Below the pieces are notes generated by a model. That model ran no database searches. It saw only the letters and a list, made by a program, of their open reading frames with translations, and was not told the DNA's origin. This document shows positions 11,416 through 25,500 of a stretch of DNA of 64,000 nt, piece by piece; position 1 is the first letter of the stretch, and the number at the start of each line of letters is the position of its first letter. The stretch is from Aralia elata (Eukaryota > Streptophyta > Magnoliopsida > Apiales > Araliaceae): positions 56,242,746-56,306,745 of the forward strand of contig CM068385.1 in assembly GCA_034770075.1 (NCBI GenBank), in the 5' to 3' direction. Made by a program: the position numbers and the translations under genes.

Positions 11416-13401
11416 TCAGTTGGAGGATTTACCCCCACTGCCTTTGCTTTTGTTCCTTCGCTTGGCATTTTGAGGAGGATCCGCCCCTGGTCTATTCTTT
11501 TGCTTCAAATCTTTGCTCTCCTTCTCATCAATCGCAACAATCTTATTTAGCATAGGATAATTGATAGGAGGGGACTCAAGATCAGAGGGTGTTGGAACAT
11601 CAGTGACCATAGCATTTGCAATGGGAGAAAACTGGTTATTTAGGACCTGGATAGGCACCGATGGACTAAAATCTTTCCCCGTCTTAGCACCACGTGAGAC
11701 AGTAACCCAATCATTCACATGGGGAACATCATGATCAGTTGTGACCACACCCTGGGCAGAACCATCAGTAGGATTAGGATGTGGAGGACTGGAGGCTTCA
11801 GTACTATCATCATTCTTGGGATCAAAATCAGATTGAGAAATTGCTTTGGGCACCCATTTAAAATTGGATTTGGGGCATTTCAAAGGAGAGTGACCAAATA
11901 CCTTACAAGTGGGGCACGCAGGTGGCCTACTTTGGTACTCAACCTCAACCGGGACAGTAGATTCTTCAGCAGTTTCATCATTGAGAACCATAACATTAAT
12001 AGAAGAAGGGAATGAGAAAGAAGCTTGGACTTCAATGCAAACTCTGGCATAAGGCATTAAGTTATGATTAGAAGTCATTTCATCTGTGAACAGAGGCTTA
12101 CCTATGGCACTGGCCAGATAACTGATTCCCTCATCAGACCAATATGAGAGAGGAACTTGATTCAGCTAAACCCATATGGGAAATTTGGACTGGCCCATTT
12201 TTGAGTATTCAACTCCTTCTTTCCAAGATTGCAGAACAATCACTTTTGAGGCAAAGTGCCATGGACCAGAGGCAAGAACATGGTCCCTATCAGTAACAGA
12301 TTTGAATTTGAAAATATAGTAGCCTTTGCTATGAAGAAAGACACTTATGAGACCCATGGATCCCTAGAGTCGCTTGGCAATGGGTTCAACCACCTTGAAA
12401 GGAAGGTTGGAGTGGAGGAAGTAACCCATAATGCTGGAGGACCATAGCTGTTTACCACGTTTGAGCACCTCAGTAGGAGGTTTAACCAAGATTTGACCAT
12501 CCTCAGAAGAGGGAGGGTGGTAGGAGAGAGAGCGAGATGATTTACCAGAGCTGGACGAGACCACATCGCACCAGGATTTAGAAGCAACTGGTTGCAAGGT
12601 TAGAGCAATGCCCTGAACAACCGGAGCAGCAGGAAGACAAGATGGTACCGAGACAGGGGAAATAAGGATAGGGGGCTCTGATGGACCAGCAACACCAGCC
12701 TGAGGAGGAGAGGCTATGGGTTGCTGGGCCCCAAGCACCGGACCAACTTCCTCATCCACACAGGAAATGGGGTTCCATAGTTTGCCAAGAATAGGCTTGC
12801 ACGAAGCATTAGCATTTCTTTGAGGACTATTATCAGACACCTTATGAGCATGACCAAAAGTAGCAAGTTTCCCCTCAGAAATGAAGGCATTTATGTCCTT
12901 AGAAGAGAATCCATGCGCCATCAAAAATTTCATGAGTTTCACATTTTTCTTCCTTTCAAATAAAGCTTCTTCGCGATCCTTATGAGAGAAATGTTGGGCA
13001 GCTTTGAATATAACAACTGCATTGGAGTTAGTAGCTAGGCCCAAGTTACTCTCTAACTCAATATCTAATGAAGTAGAATCTTCAGAACTAATAGCCATAG
13101 CAGCTGGGATTGGGTCTGATTCCACCATATCAATCGAGTCTAGGCCCCGATTAAGGGGCAAGCCATCCGAAGAGACCATAGCAGCACTGCTAAGAACTAA
13201 AGGCGAGGAGAGAGGAGGAGAATTGGGATTAGAGACACCATATACTGCAAAGGTATCCCTAGAATCAGAGCTAAATGAGTTCCCAGCCGACAAATGGGAA
13301 TGACTAACCATGGTGACAAAGGGAGGAAAGGAAGACTGGACGGCGGAGGTGAGATGGCCGGAAGGAGGAAAGACGATGGCTGGGAACAGGGAAGGATACA
13401 A
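11416..13401 (-). pseudogene. LINE ORF1: DUF4283 and zinc-knuckle RNA-binding protein, broken
   Basis: ORF1 proteins coat LINE RNA. The frame starts at the ATG at 13401 and runs about 661 codons. The N-terminal part is Ser/Pro-rich and low in complexity. A DUF4283-type segment lies at about 12440-12170 (GYYIFKFKS, SGPWHFASKVIVLQSW), and a CX2CX4HX4C zinc knuckle (CPTCKVFGHSPLKC) near 11910. The C-terminal tail is basic. Two in-frame TAG stops, at 12364-12366 and 12166-12168, interrupt it. The first replaces a probable Trp and the second a probable Gln. ORF1 and ORF2 are in different frames, which is normal for plant L1s. Confidence 0.88.
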
Positions 13402-13550
13402 AGGGTAAACAATAAAATTAGGTGAGGATGGGAAAGGTAGATGGGAATGGGCGGGGGACTAAAAAAGGAAAGAAGGATTTAACGGAGGAAAGCGGAGGAA
13501 ATAACCAGGCAAAGTCTAGAGAGAAGGGAGAGCAAAAAATCTAGAGAGAG
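13402..13550 (-). other. LINE 5' UTR
   Basis: On the minus strand this 149-bp stretch is strongly CT-rich (CTCTCTCTAGATTTTTTG at its start), typical of plant L1 5' UTRs, which carry the internal promoter. No further motif is recognised. Confidence 0.6.
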
Positions 13551-13557
13551 TCTTATT
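13551..13557. repeat. LINE target-site duplication, right copy
   Basis: TCTTATT, the partner of 7676-7682. The satellite continues from here as TCTTATTGGTTCATTAG. Confidence 0.8.
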
Positions 13558-16500
13558 GGTTCATTAGTTCCTTCAAATTGTCAAAGAAAGAGGTGAATAG
13601 GAGTCTTATTACTTCGTTCTAGTTTGATTAGCATCAGAAGGAGCAATCTCATCACTATCGCGTTCAAAACAATGTGTACATCTCACACAAGTCTTGATTT
13701 AGGGAGACCTTCTTATTGGTTCATTAGTTCCTTCAAATTGTCAAAAAAAGAGGTGATTAGGAGTTATATTACTTCGTTCTAGTTTGATTAGCATCTAAAG
13801 GAGCATTCTTATCACTATCGCATTCAAAACGATGTGTACATCTCACACAAGTCTTGAATTAGGGAAGCGTTCTTATAGTTTCGTTAGTTTCCTTCAAATT
13901 ATCAAAGAAAGAGGTGATTAGGAGTCTTATTACTTCGTTTTAGTTTGATTAGCATCAGAAGGAGCAATCTCATCACTATCGCGTTAAAAAAATGTGTACA
14001 TCTCACACAAGTCTTGATTCAGGGAGACCTTCTTATTGGTTCATTAGTTCCTTCAAATTGTCAAAGAAAGAGGTGATTAGGAGTCTTATTACTTCGTTTT
14101 AGTTTGATTAGCATCAGAAGGAGCAATCTCATCACTATCGCGTTCAAAACAATGTGTACATCTCACACAAGTCTTGATTTAGGGAGACCTTCTTATTGGT
14201 TCATTAGTTCATTCAAATTGTCAAATAAAGGTGATTAGGAGTCATATTACTTCGTTCTAGTTTGATTAGGATCAGAAGGAGCAATCTCATCACTATCGCG
14301 TTCAAATACGATGTGTACATCTCACACAAGTCTTGATTTAGGGATACCTTCTTATTGGTTCATTAGTTCCTTCAAATTGTCAAAGAAAGAAGTGATTAGG
14401 AGTCATATTACTTCGTTCTAGTTTGATTAGAATCTAAAGGAGCAATCTCATCACTATCGCGTTCAAAACGATCTGTACATCTCACACAAGTCTCGATTTA
14501 GGGAAGCGTTCTTATTGTTTCGTTAGTCTCCTTCACATTATCAAAGAAAGAGGTGATTAGGAGTCTTATTACTTTGTTTTAGTTTGATTAGCATCAGAAG
14601 GAGCAATCTCATCACTATCGCGTTCAAAACAATGTGTACATCTCACACAAGTCTTGAATTAGGGAGACCTTCTTATTCGTTCATTAGTTCCTTCAAATTG
14701 TCAAAGAAAGAGGTGATTAGGAGTCATATTACTTCGTTCTAGTTTGATTAGCATCTAAAGGAGCATTCTTATCACTATCGCGTTCCAAACGATGTGTACA
14801 ACTCACACAAGTCTCGATTTAGGGAAGCGTTCTTATTGTTTCGTTAGTTTCCTTCAAATTATCAAAGAAAGAGGTGATTAGGAGTCTTATTACTTCGTTC
14901 TCGTTTGATTAGCATCAGAAAGAGTAATCTCATCACTATGGCATTCAAAACGATGTGTACATCTCACACAAGTCTCGATTTAGGGAAGCCTTCTTATTGT
15001 TTCGTTAGTTTCCTTCAAATTATCAAAGAAATAGGTGATTTGGAGTCTTATTACCTCATTAAAATTTGATTAGCATCTAAAGGAACAATCTCATCACTAT
15101 CGCATTCAAAACAATGTGTACATCTCACACAAGTCTTGATTTAGGGAGACCTTCTTATTGGTTCATTAGTTCGTTCAAATTGTCAAAGAAAGAGGTGATT
15201 AAGAGTCCTATTACCTCGTTCTAGTTTGATTAGAATCTAAACGAGCAATCTTATCACTATCGCGTTTAAAACGATGTGTACATCTCACACAAGTCTTGAT
15301 TTAGGGAGACCTTCTTATTGTTTCGTTAGTTTCTTTCAAATTTTCAAAGAAAGAGGTGATTAGGAGTATTATTACTTTGTTCTAGTTTGATTAGCATCTA
15401 AAGGAGCAATCTCATCACTATGACGTTCAAAACGATGTGTACATCTCACACAAGTCTTGATTTAGGGAGACCTTATTATTGGTTCATTAGTTCCTTCAAA
15501 TTGTCAAAGAAAGAGGTGATTAGGAGTCATATTACTTCGTTCTAGTTTGATTAGAATCTAAACGAGCAATCTTATCACTATCGCGTTTAAAACGATGTGT
15601 ACATCTCACACAAGTCTTGATTTAGGGAGACCTTCGTATTGGTTCATTAGTTCCTTCAAATTGTCAAAGAAAGAGGTGATTAGGAGTCTTATTACTTCGT
15701 TTTAGTATGATTAGCACCAGAAGGAGCAATCTCATCACTATCTCGTTAAAAAAATGTGTACATCTCACACAAGTCTTGATTTAGGGAGACCTTCTTATTG
15801 GTTCATTAGTTCCTTCAAATTGTCAAATAAAGGTGATTAGGAGTCATATTACTTCGTTCTAGTTTGATTAGGATCAGAAGGAGCAATCTCATCACTATCG
15901 CGTTCAAATACGATGTGTACATCTCACACAAGTCTTGATTTAGGGATACCTTCTTATTGGTTCATTAGTTCCTTCAAATTGTCAAAGAAAGAAGTGATTA
16001 GGACTCATATTACTTCGTTCTAGTTTGATTAGAATCTAAAGGAGAAATCTCATCACTATCGCGTTCAAAACGATCTGTATATCTCACACAAGTCTCGATT
16101 TAGGGAAGCGTTCTTATTGTTTCGTTAGTCTCCTTCACATTATCAAAGAAAGAGGTGATTAGGAGTCTTATTACTTTGTTTTAGTTTGATTAGCATCAGA
16201 AGGAGCAATCTCATCACTATCGCGTTCAAAACAATGTGTACATCTCACACAAGTCTTGAATTAGGGAGACCTTCTTATTCGTTCATTAGTTCCTTCAAAT
16301 TGTCAAAGAAAGAGGTGATTAGGAGTCATATTACTTCGTTCTAGTTTGATTAGCATCTAAAGGAGCATTCTTATCACTATCGCGTTCAAAACGATGTGTA
16401 CATCTCACACAAGTCTCGATTTAGGGAAGCGTTCTTATTGTTTCGTTAGTTTCCTTCAAATTATCAAAGAAAGAGGTGATTAGGAGTCTTATTACTTCGT

Positions 16501-19500
16501 TCTCGTTTGATTAGCATCAGAAAGAGCAATCTCATCACTATGGCATTCAAAACGATGTGTACATCTCACACAAGTCTCGATTTAGGGAAGCCTTCTTATT
16601 GTTTCGTTAGTTTCCTTCAAATTATCAAAGAAATAGGTGATTTGGAGTCTTATTACCTCATTAAAATTTGATTAGCATCTAAAGGAACAATCTCATCACT
16701 ATCGCATTCAAAACAATGTGTACATCTCACACAAGTCTTGATTTAGGGAGACCTTCTTATTGGTTCATTAGTTCGTTCAAATTGTCAAAGAAAGAGGTGA
16801 TTAAGAGTCCTATTACCTCGTTCTAGTTTGAGTAACATCAAAATGAGCAATCCAATCATTATGGCATTCAAAATGATGTGTACATCTCACACAAGTCTCG
16901 ATTTAGGGAGACCTTCTTATTGTTTCGTTAGTTTCTTTCAAATTATCAAAGAAAGAGGTGATTAGGAGTATTATTACTTTGTTCTAGTTTGATTAGCATC
17001 TAAAGGAGCAATCTCATCACTATGACGTTCAAAACGATGTGTACATCTCACACAAGTCTTGATTTAGGGAGACCTTATTATTGGTTCATTAGTTCCTTCA
17101 AATTGTCAAAGAAAGAGGTGATTAGGAGTCATATTACTTCGTTCTAGTTTGATTAGAATCTAAACGAGCAATCTTATCACTATCGCGTTTAAAACGATGT
17201 GTACATCTCACACAAGTCTTGAATTAGGGAGACCTTCTTATTCGTTCATTAGTTCCTTCAAATTGTCAAAGAAAGAGGTGATTAGGAGTCATATTACTTC
17301 GTTCTAGTTTGATTAGCATCTAAAGGAGCATTCTTATCACTATCGCGTTCCAAACGATGTGTACAACTCACACAAGTCTCGATTTAGGGAAGCGTTCTTA
17401 TTGTTTCGTTAGTTTCCTTCAAATTATCAAAGAAAGAGGTGATTAGGAGTCTTATTACTTCGTTCTCGTTTGATTAGCATCAGAAAGAGCAATCTCATCA
17501 CTATGGCATTCAAAACGATGTGTACATCTCACACAAGTCTCGATTTAGGGAAGCCTTCTTATTGTTTCGTTAGTTTCCTTCAAATTATCAAAGAAATAGG
17601 TGATTTGGAGTCTTATTACCTCATTAAAATTTGATTAGCATCTAAAGGAACAATCTCATCACTATCGCATTCAAAACAATGTGTACATCTCACACAAGTC
17701 TTGATTTAGGGAGACCTTCTTATTGGTTCATTAGTTCGTTCAAATTGTCAAAGAAAGAGGTGGTGATTAAGAGTCCTATTACCTCGTTCTAGTTTGAGTA
17801 ACATCAAAATGAGCAATCCAATCATTATGGCATTCAAAATGATGTGTACATCTCACACAAGTCTCGATTTAGGGAGACCTTCTTATTGTTTCGTTAGTTT
17901 CTTTCAAATTATCAAAGAAAGAGGTGATTAGGAGTATTATTACTTTGTTCTAGTTTGATTAGCATCTAAAGGAGCAATCTCATCACTATGACGTTCAAAA
18001 CGATGTGTACATCTCACACAAGTCTTGATTTAGGGAGACCTTATTATTGGTTCATTAGTTCCTTCAAATTGTCAAAGAAAGAGGTGATTAGGAGTCATAT
18101 TACTTCGTTCTAGTTTGATTAGAATCTAAACGAGCAATCTTATCACTATCGCGTTTAAAACGATGTGTACATCTCACACAAGTCTTGAATTAGGGAGACC
18201 TTCTTATTCGTTCATTAGTTCCTTCAAATTGTCAAAGAAAGAGGTGATTAGGAGTCATATTACTTCGTTCTAGTTTGATTAGCATCTAAAGGAGCATTCT
18301 TATCACTATCGCGTTCAAAACGATGTGTACATCTCACACAAGTCTCGATTTAGGGAAGCGTTCTTATTGTTTCGTTAGTTTCCTTCAAATTATCAAAGAA
18401 AGAGGTGATTAGGAGTCTTATTACTTTGTTTTAGTTTGATTAGCATCAGAAGGAGCAATCTCATCACTATCGCGTTCAAAACGATGTGTACATCTCACAC
18501 AAGTCTCGATTTAGGGAAACCTTCTTATTGGTTCATTAGTCCCTTCAAATTGTCAAAGAAAGAGGTGATTAGGAGTCATATTTCTTCGTTCTAGTTTGAT
18601 TAGCATCTAAAGGAGCAATCTCATCACTATCGCGTTCAAAACGATGTGTACATCTCACACAAGTCTCGATTTAGGGAAGCCTTCTTATTGTTTCGTTAGT
18701 TTCCTTCAAATTATCAAAGAAAGAGGTGATTAGGAGTCTTATTACTTCGTTCTAGTTTGATTAGCATCAGAAAGAGCAATCTCATCACTATGGCATTCAA
18801 AACGATGTGTACATCTCACACAAGTCTCGATTTAGGGAAGCCTTCTTATTGTTTCGTTAGTTTCCTTCAAATTATCAAAGAAAGAGGTGATTAGGAGTCA
18901 TATTACTTCGTCCTAGTTTGATTAGCATCCAAAGGAGCAATCTCATCACTATCACGTTCAAAAACGATGTGTACATCTCACACAAGTCTTGATTTAGGGA
19001 GACCTTCTTATTGGTTCAATAGTTCCTTCAAATTGTCAAATAAAGAGGTGATTAAGAGTCATATTACTTCGTTCTAGTTTGATTAGCATCAAAAGCAGCA
19101 ATCTCATCATTATGGCTTTCAAAACGATGTGTACATCTCACACATGTCTCGATTTAGGGAAGCCTTCTTATTATTTCGTTAGTTTCTTTCAAATTATCAA
19201 AGAAAGAGGTGATTAGGAGTCTTATTACTTTGTTCTAGTTTGATTAGCATCTAACGGCGTAATCTCATCACTATCGCGTTCAAAACGATGTGTACATCTC
19301 ACACAAGTCTTGATTTAGGGAGACCTTCTTATTGGTTCATTAGTTCCTTCAAATTGTCAAAGAAAGAGGTGATTAGGAGTCATATTACTTCGTTCTAGTT
19401 TGATTAGAATCTAAAGGAGCAATCTCATCACTATCGCGTTCAAAACGATGTGTACATCTCACACAAGTCTTGATTTAGGGAGACCTTCTTATTCGTTCAT

Positions 19501-22500
19501 TAGTTCCTTCAAATTGTCAAAGAAAGAGGTGATTAGGAGTCATATTACTTCGTTCTAGTTTGATTAGCATCTAAAGGAGCATTCTTATCACTATCGCGTT
19601 CCAAACGATGTGTACAACTCACACAAGTCTCGATTTAGGGAAGCGTTCTTATTGTTTCGTTAGTTTCCTTCAAATTATCAAAGAAAGAGGTGATTAGGAG
19701 TCTTATTACTTCGTTCTCGTTTGATTAGCATCAGAAAGAGCAATCTCATCACTATGGCATTCAAAACGATGTGTACATCTCACACAAGTCTCGATTTAGG
19801 GAAGCCTTCTTATTGTTTCGTTAGTTTCCTTCAAATTATCAAAGAAATAGGTGATTTGGAGTCTTATTACCTCATTAAAATTTGATTAGCATCTAAAGGA
19901 ACAATCTCATCACTATCGCATTCAAAACAATGTGTACATCTCACACAAGTCTTGATTTAGGGAGACCTTCTTATTGGTTCATTAGTTCGTTCAAATTGTC
20001 AAAGAAAGAGGTGATTAAGAGTCCTATTACCTCGTTCTAGTTTGAGTAACATCAAAATGAGCAATCCAAATCACTATGACATTCAAAACGATGTGTACAT
20101 CTCACACAAGTCTCGATTTAGGGAGACCTTCTTATTGTTTCGTTAGTTGCTTTCAAATTATCAAAGAAAGAGGTGATTAGGAGTATTATTACTTTATTCT
20201 AGTTTGATTAGCATCTAAAGGAGCAATCTCATCACTATGACGTTCAAAACGATGTGTACATCTCACACAAGTCTTGATTTAGGGAGACCTTCTTATTGGT
20301 TCATTAGTTCCTTCAAATTGTCAAAGAAAGAGGTGATTAGGAGTCATATTACTTCGTTCTAGTTTGATTAGAATCTAAACGAGCAATCTTATCACTATCG
20401 CGTTTAAAACGATGTGTACATCTCACACAAGTCTTGATTTAGGGAGACCTTCTTATTGGTTCATTAGTTTCCTTCAAATTGTCAAAGAAAGAGGTGATTA
20501 GGAGTCTTATTACTTCGTTCTAGTTTGATTAGCATCAGAAGGAGCAATCTCATCACTATCGCGTTAAAAACAATGTGTACATCTCACACAAGTCTTGATT
20601 TAGGGAGACCTTCTTATTGGTTCATTAGTTCCTTCAAATTGTCAAAGAAAGAGGTGATTAGGAGTCATATTACTTCGTTCTAGTTTGATTAGCATCTAAA
20701 GGAGCAATCTCATCACTATGACGTTCAAAACGATGTGTACATCTCACACAAGTCTTGATTTAGGGAGACCTTCTTATTGGTTCATTAGTTCCTTCAAATT
20801 GTCAAAGAAAGAGGTGATTAGGAGTCATATTACTTCGTTCTAGTTTGATTAGAATCTAAAGGAGCAATCTCATCACTATCGCGTTCAAAACGATGTGTAC
20901 ATCTCACACAAGTCTTGATTTAGGGAGACCTTCTTATTGGTTCATTAGTTCCTTCAAATTGTCAAAGAAAGAGGTGATTAGGAGTCTTATTACTTCGTTT
21001 TAGTTTGATTAGCATCAGAAGGAGCAATCTCATCACTATCGCGTTCAAAAAAATGTGTACATCTCACACAAGTCTTGATTTAGGGAGACCTTCTTATTGG
21101 TTCATTAGTTCCTTCAAATTGTCAAAGAAAGAGGTGATTAGGAGTCATATTACTTCGTTCTAGTTTGATTAGCATCTAAAGGAGCAATCTCATCACTATC
21201 GCGTTCAAATACGATGTGTACAACTCACACAAGTCTCGATTTAGGGAAGCGTTCTTATTGTTTCGTTAGTTTCCTTCAAATTATCAAAGAAAGAGGTGAT
21301 TAGGAGTCTTATTACTTCGTTCTCGTTTGATTAGCATCAGAAAGAGCAATCTCATCACTATGGCATTCAAAACGATGTGTACATCTCACACAAGTCTCGA
21401 TTTAGGGAAGCCTTCTTATTGTTTCGTTAGTTTCCTTCAAATTATCAAAGAAATAGGTGATTTGGAGTCTTATTACCTCATTAAAATTTGATTAGCATCT
21501 AAAGGAACAATCTCATCACTATCGCATTCAAAACAATGTGTACATCTCACACAAGTCTTGATTTAGGGAGACCTTCTTATTGGTTCATTAGTTCGTTCAA
21601 ATTGTCAAAGAAAGAGGTGATTAAGAGTCCTATTACCTCGTTCTAGTTTGAGTAACATCAAAATGAGCAATCCAATCATTATGGCATTCAAACTGATGTG
21701 TACATCTCACACAAGTCTCGATTTAGGGAGACCTTCTTATTGTTTCGTTAGTTTCTTTCAAATTATCAAAGAAAGAGGTGATTAGAGTATTATTACTTTG
21801 TTATAGTTTGATTAGCATCTAAAGGAGCAATCTCATCACTATGACGTTCAAAACGATGTGTACATCTCACACAAGTCTTGATTTAGGGAGACCTTATTAT
21901 TGGTTCATTAGTTCCTTCAAATTGTCAAAGAAAGAGGTGATTAGGAGTCATATTACTTCGTTCTAGTTTGATTAGAATCTAAACGAGCAATCTTATCACT
22001 ATCGCGTTTAAAACGATGTGTACATCTCACACAAGTCTTGATTTAGGGAGACCTTCGTATTGGTTCATTAGTTCCTTCAAATTGTCAAAGAAAGAGGTGA
22101 TTAGGAGTCTTATTACTTCGTTTTAGTTTGATTAGCATCAGAAGGAGCAATCTCATCACTATCGCGTTAAAAAAATGTGTACATCTCACACAAGTCTTGA
22201 TTTAGGGAGACCTTCTTATTGGTTCATTAGTTCCTTCAAATTGTCAAATAAAGGTGATTAGGAGTCATATTACTTCATTCTAGTTTGATTAGGATCAGAA
22301 GGAGCAATCTCATCACTATCGTGTTCAAATACGATGTGTACATCTCATACAAGTCTTGATTTAGGGATACCTTCTTATTAGTTCATTAGTTCCTTCAAAT
22401 TGTCAAAGAAAGAAGTGATTAGGAGTCATATTAATTCGTTCTAGTTTGATTAGAATCTAAAGGAGCAATCTCATCACTATCGCGTTCAAAACGATCTGTA

Positions 22501-25500
22501 CATCTCACACAAGTCTCGATTTAGGGAAGCGTTCTTATTGTTTCGTTAGTCTCCTTCACATTATCAAAGAAAGATGTGATTATGAGTCTTATTACTTTGT
22601 TTTAGTTTGATTAGCATCAGAAGGAGCAATCTTATCACTATCGCGTTCAAAACAATGTGTACATCTCACACAAGTCTTGATTTAGGGAGACCTTCTTATT
22701 CGTTCATTAGTTCCTTCAAATTGTCAAAGAAAGAGGTGATTAGGAGTCATATTACTTCGTTCTAGTTTGATTAGCATCTAAAGGAGCATTCTTATCACTA
22801 TCGCGTTCAAAACGATGTGTACATCTCACACAAGTCTCGATTTAGGGAAGCGTTCTTATTGTTTCGTTAGTTTCCTTCAAATTATCAAAGAAAGAGGTGA
22901 TTAGGAGTCTTATTACTTCGTTCTAGTTTGATTAGCATCAGAAAGAGCAATCTCATCACTATGGCATTCAAAACGATGTGTACATCTCACACAAGTCTCG
23001 ATTTAGGGAAGCCTTCTTATTGTTTCGTTAGTTTCCTTCAAATTATCAAAGAAAGAGGTGATTAGGAGTCTTATTACCTCGTTAAAATTTGATTAGCATC
23101 TAAAGGAACAATCTCATCACTATCGCGTTCAAAACAATGTGTACATCTCACACAAGTCTTGATTTAGCGAGACCTTCTTATTGGTTCATTAGTTCGTTCA
23201 AATTGTCAAAGAAAGAGGTGATTAAGAGTCCTATTACCTCGTTCTAGTTTGAGTAACATCAAAATGAGCAATCCAATCATTATGGCATTCAAAATGATGT
23301 GTACATCTCACACAAGTCTCGATTTAGGGAGACCTTCTTATTGTTTCGTTAGTTTCTTTCAAATTATCAAAGAAAGAGGTGATTAGGAGTATTATTACTT
23401 TGTTCTAGTTTGATTAGCATCTAAAGGAGCAATCTCATCACTATGACGTTCAAAACGATGTGTACATCTCACACAAGTCTTGATTTAGGGAGACCTTATT
23501 ATTGGTTCATTAGTTCCTTCAAATTGTCAAAGAAAGAGGTGATTAGGAGTCATATTACTTCGTTCTAGTTTGATTAGAATCTAAACGAGCAATCTTATTA
23601 CTATCGCGTTTAAAACGATGTGTACATCTCACACAAGTCTTGATTTAGGGAGACCTTCGTATTGGTTCATTAGTTCTTTCAAATTGTCAAAGAAAGAGGT
23701 GATTAGGAGTCTTATTACTTCGTTTTAGTTTGATTAGCATCAGAAGGAGCAATCTCATCACTATCGCGTTCAAAACAATGTGTACATCTCACACAATTCT
23801 TGATTTAGGGAGACCTTCTTATTGATTCATTAGTTCTTTCAAATTGTCAAATAAAGGTGATTAGGAGTCATATTACTTCGTTCTAGTTTGATTAGGATCA
23901 GAAGGAGCAATCTCATCACTATCGCGTTCAAAAACGATGTGTACATCTCACACAAGTCTTGATTTAGGGATACCTTCTTATTGGTTCATTAGTTCCTTCA
24001 AATTGTCAAAGAAAGAGGTGATTAGGAGTCATATTACTTCGTTCTAGTTTGATTAGAATCTAAAGGAGCAATCTCATCACTATCGCGTTCAAAACGATCT
24101 GTACATCTCACACAAGTCTCGATTTAGGGAAGCGTTCTTATTGTTTCGTTAGTCTCCTTCACATTATCAAAGAAAGAGGTGATTAGGAGTCTTATTACTT
24201 TGTTTTAGTTTGATTAGCATCAGAAGGAGCAATCTCATCACTATCGCGTTCAAAACAATGTGTACATCTCACACAAGTCTTGATTTAGGGAGACCTTCTT
24301 ATTCGTTCATTAGTTCCTTCAAATTGTCAAAGAAAGAGGTGATTAGGAGTCATATTACTTCGTTCTAGTTTGATTAGCATCTAAAGGAGCAATCTCATCA
24401 CTATCGCGTTCAAAACGATGTGTACATCTCACACAAGTCTCGATTTAGGGAAGCGTTCTTATTGTTTCGTTAGTTTCCTTCAAATTATCAAAGAAAGAGG
24501 TGATTAGGAGTCTTATTACTTCGTTCTAGTTTGATTAGCATCAGAAAGAGCAATCTCATCACTATCGCGTTCAAAACGATGTGTACATCTCACACAAGTC
24601 TCGATTTAGGGAAGCCTTCTTATTGTTTCGTTAGTTTCCTTCAAATTATCAAAGAAAGAGGTGATTAGGAGTCTTATTACTTCGTTCTAGTTTGATTAGC
24701 ATCAAAAGGAGCAATCTCATCATTATGGCGTTCAAAACGATGTGTACATCTCACACAAGTCTCGATTTAGGGAAGCATTCTTATTGTTTCGTTAGTTTCC
24801 TTCAAATTATCAAAGAAAGAGGTGATTAGGAGTCTTATTACTTCGTTCAAAATTGATGCGCATCTAAAGGAACAATCTCATCACTATCGCGTTCAAAACA
24901 ATGTGTACATCTCACACAAGTCTTGCTTTAGGGAGACCTTCTTATTGGTTCATTAGTTCGTTCAAATTGTCAAAGAAAGAGGTGATTAAGAGTCCTATTA
25001 CCTCGTTCTAGTTTGAGTAACATCAAAATGAGCAATCCAATCATTATGGCATTCAAAATGATGTGTACATCTCACACAAGTCTCGATTTAGGGAGACCTT
25101 CTTATTGTTTCGTTAGTTTCTTTCAAATTATCAAAGAAAGAGGTGATTAGGAGTATTATTACTTTGTTCTAGTTTGATTAGCATCTAAAGGAGCAATCTC
25201 ATCACTGTGACGTTCAAAACGATGTGTACATCTCACACAAGTCTTGATTTAGGGAGACCTTCTTATTGGTTCATTAGTTCCTTCAAATTGTCAAAGAAAG
25301 AGGTGATTAGGAGTCATATTACTTCGTTCTAATTTCATTAGCATCTAAAGGAGCAATCTTATCACTATCGCGTTCAAAACGATGTGTACATCTCACACAA
25401 GTCCCGATTTAGTAAAACCTTCTTATTGGTTCATTAGTTCCTTCAAATTGTCAAAGAAAGAGGTGATTAGGAGTCTTATTACTTCGTTTTAGTTTGATTA

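Larger units (their letters stand above)
7683..13550 (-). mobile_element. L1-type LINE inserted in the satellite
   Basis: A 5868-bp non-LTR retrotransposon on the minus strand. The left (3') end is a short poly-T on the plus strand, that is, a poly-A tail. It is followed leftwards by satellite and flanked by TCTTATT on both sides. ORF1 and ORF2 are in order and the 5' UTR is CT-rich, so it appears full length. The satellite resumes in phase at 13551 (TCTTATTGGTTC). Both ORFs contain several stops, so the copy is dead. Confidence 0.95.
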